Assembly (NCBI GenBank): GCA_016716365.1
Contig: JADJWM010000017.1
Location: forward strand, 806,001 to 870,000
Direction of reading: 5' to 3'
DNA: 64,000 nucleotides
Origin: Chloracidobacterium sp.
GTDB lineage: Bacteria; Acidobacteriota; Blastocatellia; Pyrinomonadales; Pyrinomonadaceae
The notes under the pieces were generated by a model. It ran no database searches, was not told the DNA's origin, and saw nothing but the letters and a program-made list of their open reading frames with translations. Within the stretch, counting starts at the first letter, position 1. Every line of letters begins with the position of its first letter. A program made the translations under genes and the position numbers. This document shows positions 61,318 to 64,000 of the stretch, piece by piece.

Positions 61318-63387
61318 ATGAGTAGAGTCAACCGACGAGATTTCATCAAACAAGCTGCGTCCTTCGGTGCAACTTTGGCGTTGTGCGGACGGGCGAGCGC
61401 GGGTTCCACGATAGGCTGGCGTGAGCGACGTGGCCTGTTTCCAGAAGGTGTTGCTTCGGGCGATCCCGGCCCGGACAGTGTTTTGCTGTGGACCCGAAGG
61501 CCGTTCGATAAAGGCGCGAGCCAGTTGCTGACGGTCGAGGTCGCCGAAGACGACAAGTTCCGCAAAGTCGTCGCGACAACGAAAGCACCGGTTTCGCCGG
61601 CGTCCGATTGGACGACCCGCGTGCTTGTCGGCGGGCTCAAGCCAGCCCGGGTCTATTGGTACCGATTCACCGACGCGGACGGGAACGGCAGCCGCATCGG
61701 CCGCACGATCACCGCGCCGTCACAAGAGGACCCGCGGCCCGTGAATTTCACCTTCGTCAGCTGCCAGAGCGTTAACGAAGGCAAACTCAACGGCTATCGC
61801 CGGATGATCTTCGAAGACGAACGTGCCCGGCCCGAGGAACAGATTGGCTTCGTGCTTCACCTCGGCGACTTCATTTACGAGGTCGTGCAATACCCGGAGG
61901 AGGGAGCCACCCGCTACGACCGCACGATCTACGAGGTCTGCCGGATCCCCGACGGGGGAAAGACAGGCAATCTCCATTGGCCGCGAACCGTCGACGGCTA
62001 TCGCGCCGTGTGGAAGGGATATCTCGCCGATCCCGACCTGCAGGATGCCCGCGCCCGCTGGCCGTTCGTGTGCATTTGGGATAACCATGAATTCTCGTGG
62101 CAGGGCCGCCAAAGCATTCTTCAGCAGGGCGGCCCAGCGCAGCCTGGCCAGGCCGTCAAGGTCGCCGCCAACCAGGCGTGGTTCGAATACATTCCGGCCC
62201 GCGTTTCTCCGCCGAGCGGGTCGCTTGACGAATTCGGGAAGGTCGCGGTCGAGAACGTCAAGATCGACAAGTGGGACGAGAACGGCTTGGGGCTCGAGCC
62301 GAACAACCTGGCCGCGATCCGCAGCCTGATCGCCTATCGGGCGCTCCGCTACGGCAAGCACCTCGACCTCATCCTCACCGACCAGCGCAGTTTCTGCGGC
62401 GAAGACCCGAGCGACGCCGAAGAGGTCGGAAAGATCTACGATCCGTCATTCCGGGGCTACTTCTCCGAGGAAGCGATGATCGCGCTCGACGCGGGTCGCT
62501 CGTACGAGGGCGGGAAGCCGCCCGCCGAACTCAAATTCCGCGATGTCAGCATCCCGAACCCGAGCAAAGGTAAACAGCCTCGGACGATCCTCGGCGTCGA
62601 GCAGAAGGCGTGGTTCAAGGACCAGCTTCGCAAGTCAAAGGCGACGTGGAAGATCTGGGGCAATTCGTACGGCACGCTCGACAACCGCGTGGATCTGCAG
62701 AATCTTCCCGCCGGAATGGTAAAGAATCCGTGGCCCCCGGACACTTACGGGATGGCCGGCAGCAACGATTTCGGCGCGGCATACGCCGAGCGCAAGGAGA
62801 TCTATGATCTCGTGCGCGAAGCAAAGATCACCGGCTTTGCGATCGTTTCAGGCGACCGGCACGCCTTTTGGGCCGGATACGCAGCGGCACATCTCCCCCC
62901 GCGGAAATTCGAGCCCGTCGGATTGAGCTTCGTCGGCGCGTCAATGATAAGCCCCGGCGCGATGGAAGCCTTAGAGCATGGCCTCCGCAAAGAGCACCCG
63001 CTGCGGGCCCTCTTTCTTGCCGACCGCCCCACCGGCGGCAAGCCGGAATGGACATACAACATGCTGCTGCGGCATGGCGTTCGCTCGAGTCTCGAATACG
63101 CGAAGAGCTTCGACCTCAAACGCGCACTCGCTCTCAGAAACCCACAGCTTGCGCCGCACCTCGAGTTCGTCGACCTCGGCGGCCACGGCTACGCGAAAGT
63201 TCGGCTTAGCAGCAATGAAATGCGTACAGAGTTCGTCTGCATTCCGCGGCCCATCACCCGCAGCCCGGAGCCCGACGGCGGCCCGTTGCGTTACCGCGTG
63301 GCGCTGGTCTCCAGACTCTGGAAACCCGGCGAGCGGCCGCGCCTTGAGGTACAAGTTCTAGAAGGAAGTGTCGGACTCTCGATCTGA
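61318..63387 (+). CDS. phoD: Tat-exported PhoD-family alkaline phosphatase
   Basis: 689 residues. A twin-arginine signal (NRRDFIKQAASFGATLALC) makes it a Tat substrate, folded in the cytoplasm. The PhoD_N Ig-like domain lies at about 35-125 (GVASGDPGPDSVLLWTR). The metallophosphatase core follows: LHLGDFIYEV, WDNHEFSW, and ISGDRHAFW with metal ligands. The family uses Ca and Fe and cleaves phosphomonoesters and diesters. Divergent from mdh with a 256-base gap. No Pho box could be assigned. Confidence 0.92.
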   Translation: MSRVNRRDFIKQAASFGATLALCGRASAGSTIGWRERRGLFPEGVASGDPGPDSVLLWTRRPFDKGASQLLTVEVAEDDKFRKVVATTKAPVSPASDWTTRVLVGGLKPARVYWYRFTDADGNGSRIGRTITAPSQEDPRPVNFTFVSCQSVNEGKLNGYRRMIFEDERARPEEQIGFVLHLGDFIYEVVQYPEEGATRYDRTIYEVCRIPDGGKTGNLHWPRTVDGYRAVWKGYLADPDLQDARARWPFVCIWDNHEFSWQGRQSILQQGGPAQPGQAVKVAANQAWFEYIPARVSPPSGSLDEFGKVAVENVKIDKWDENGLGLEPNNLAAIRSLIAYRALRYGKHLDLILTDQRSFCGEDPSDAEEVGKIYDPSFRGYFSEEAMIALDAGRSYEGGKPPAELKFRDVSIPNPSKGKQPRTILGVEQKAWFKDQLRKSKATWKIWGNSYGTLDNRVDLQNLPAGMVKNPWPPDTYGMAGSNDFGAAYAERKEIYDLVREAKITGFAIVSGDRHAFWAGYAAAHLPPRKFEPVGLSFVGASMISPGAMEALEHGLRKEHPLRALFLADRPTGGKPEWTYNMLLRHGVRSSLEYAKSFDLKRALALRNPQLAPHLEFVDLGGHGYAKVRLSSNEMRTEFVCIPRPITRSPEPDGGPLRYRVALVSRLWKPGERPRLEVQVLEGSVGLSI

Positions 63388-63511
63388 CCCAGCCGTGTAC
63401 GGCAACATGGTACAATTCTGGCCGGGAGAACGGCGGGTCGCCGCAGCCTTGATCGTGATCTTCCGGCTCGGATCGCGGGCTGATATGAAAGGATCAGGGT
63501 AATCTTGAAAG

Positions 63512-63733
63512 ATGACCAGAACCTATCTTATTACGGATGCCCAGTTCGCCGAGGCCAGGTCGTTGATCGAAAGTAACGGCGGGACGATAGGGAACGACAG
63601 CTCATTCGAGGTCTACGGGGTGCAAGGGCATTTCGAGAGGAACGGTGATTCTATCGCCATCACGGTTACGAAAAAGCCCATTCTGGCCACATGGAAGAAG
63701 ATCGAAAAGGCCCTCGACGGGTTCTTTAGTTAA
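63512..63733 (+). CDS. small protein of unknown function
   Basis: 73 residues, of mixed polar composition. A helix (ITDAQFAEARSLIESNG) is followed by three short strands (FEVYGVQGHFERN, SIAITVTKKP) and a C-terminal helix (WKKIEKALDGFF). The order resembles a small alpha-beta fold, but no family is recognised. The ATG has GAAAG upstream. It is 124 bases after phoD. Confidence 0.55.
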   Translation: MTRTYLITDAQFAEARSLIESNGGTIGNDSSFEVYGVQGHFERNGDSIAITVTKKPILATWKKIEKALDGFFS

Positions 63734-63757
63734 GACAAAAACGAACGTTCTTGTCTT
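63732..63757 (+). terminator. weak hairpin after the small gene
   Basis: AAGACAA and AACG pair with CGTT and TTGTCTT across one mismatch. The stem is AT-rich and no T tract longer than three follows, so this is a weak terminator candidate. Confidence 0.35.
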
Positions 63758-64000
63758 TCTCAACGCGAACTACATTTTGAGAAGGGAATTTGTTTATCTC
63801 TAGACATCCGCGATAAACCAAACTTTTTGGAACGGGACTCTGACGTTTTGAGATCGGTCTGAAAATTGCGGCCGGTAAGTGACAGGCGACTTGCATAGAC
63901 GCAACATGCGTGCCGAAATGATACAAGAGAAATGACCGTTGATACGGTGTCCATGTTGCCTCTCATTCGAATTTGATGCTAAATTTTCCGTGCACTCATC
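63758..64000. other. 243 bases at the right edge without a supported gene
   Basis: Two minus-strand frames of under 70 residues exist here, but they overlap each other and show no features. I see no RNA gene, promoter or repeat I can support. Confidence 0.6.

Noticed and set aside
63726..63966. Small minus-strand frames at the right edge
   Set aside because: Two mutually overlapping frames with no motif, no Shine-Dalgarno and odd composition.
1..64000. tRNA or rRNA genes, CRISPR arrays, insertion sequences
   Set aside because: I looked for T-loop signatures, regular direct repeats and transposase motifs and saw none that holds up; short tRNA genes could still be missed by eye.

Overview
The window is a GC-rich (by eye about 58-60 %) chromosomal segment of a Gram-negative-type bacterium. 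Gene content suggests an Acidobacteriota member near the Blastocatellia: a miaA-hfq-tmk-holB block, a B-type succinate dehydrogenase (one cytochrome b subunit), SCO1/PhoD/S9/S8 secreted proteins, and many TPR, HEAT and TonB-C proteins. This placement is inference from gene style, not from a marker search. I saw no rRNA, tRNA, CRISPR array, prophage or transposase.

Layout. 1-4.4 kb: miaA (cut by the window edge), hfq, tmk, holB, a TonB-C protein and a DUF2752 membrane protein ending in a 23-G homopolymer. 4.35-8.2 kb, minus: dxr-rseP-ispG, two MEP isoprenoid enzymes around a site-2 protease. 8.4-17.1 kb: small secreted basic protein, then minus-strand DUF1572, SulP transporter, hisS (with a repeat element inserted in frame), PagL-like deacylase, gamma carbonic anhydrase, murJ and a PBP4-type carboxypeptidase. 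17.4-22.4 kb, plus: Ogg2-type glycosylase on an apparently leaderless message, TPR/double-retropepsin protein, PIN-domain protein, lytic transglycosylase and amidohydrolase. 22.6-24 kb: a decayed HEAT-repeat gene behind a RelE/ParE toxin and its antitoxin. 24-29.6 kb, minus: S9 peptidase, SCO1-type copper lipoprotein, large Slt transglycosylase. 29.7-31.6 kb: folD, MazG-like, coaE. 31.6-40.5 kb: an oligopeptide ABC transporter with two substrate-binding lipoproteins, oppB, oppC, oppD (one-base frameshift), a lipoprotein, and oppF.

41.5-47.7 kb holds the most distinctive cluster: PocR-GAF-GGDEF cyclase, an AAA/RsbW-like ATPase fusion, a STAS protein and a GAF-HD-GYP phosphodiesterase. It joins c-di-GMP synthesis and breakdown to partner-switching components. 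47.7-64 kb: an M15-like wall hydrolase without signal peptide, a LysR regulator divergent from sdhCAB, a frameshifted membrane PAS-GGDEF-EAL protein, a GNAT enzyme behind a subtilase with a GDGVLV repeat tail, malate dehydrogenase, a Tat-exported PhoD phosphatase and a small unknown protein.

Two themes recur. First, dispersed short inverted-repeat elements lie between genes and in one case inside hisS. Second, there are single-base indels in at least three genes plus long G tracts, which may be real decay, slippage loci or assembly errors. Promoters and terminators listed were read by eye and are predictions.
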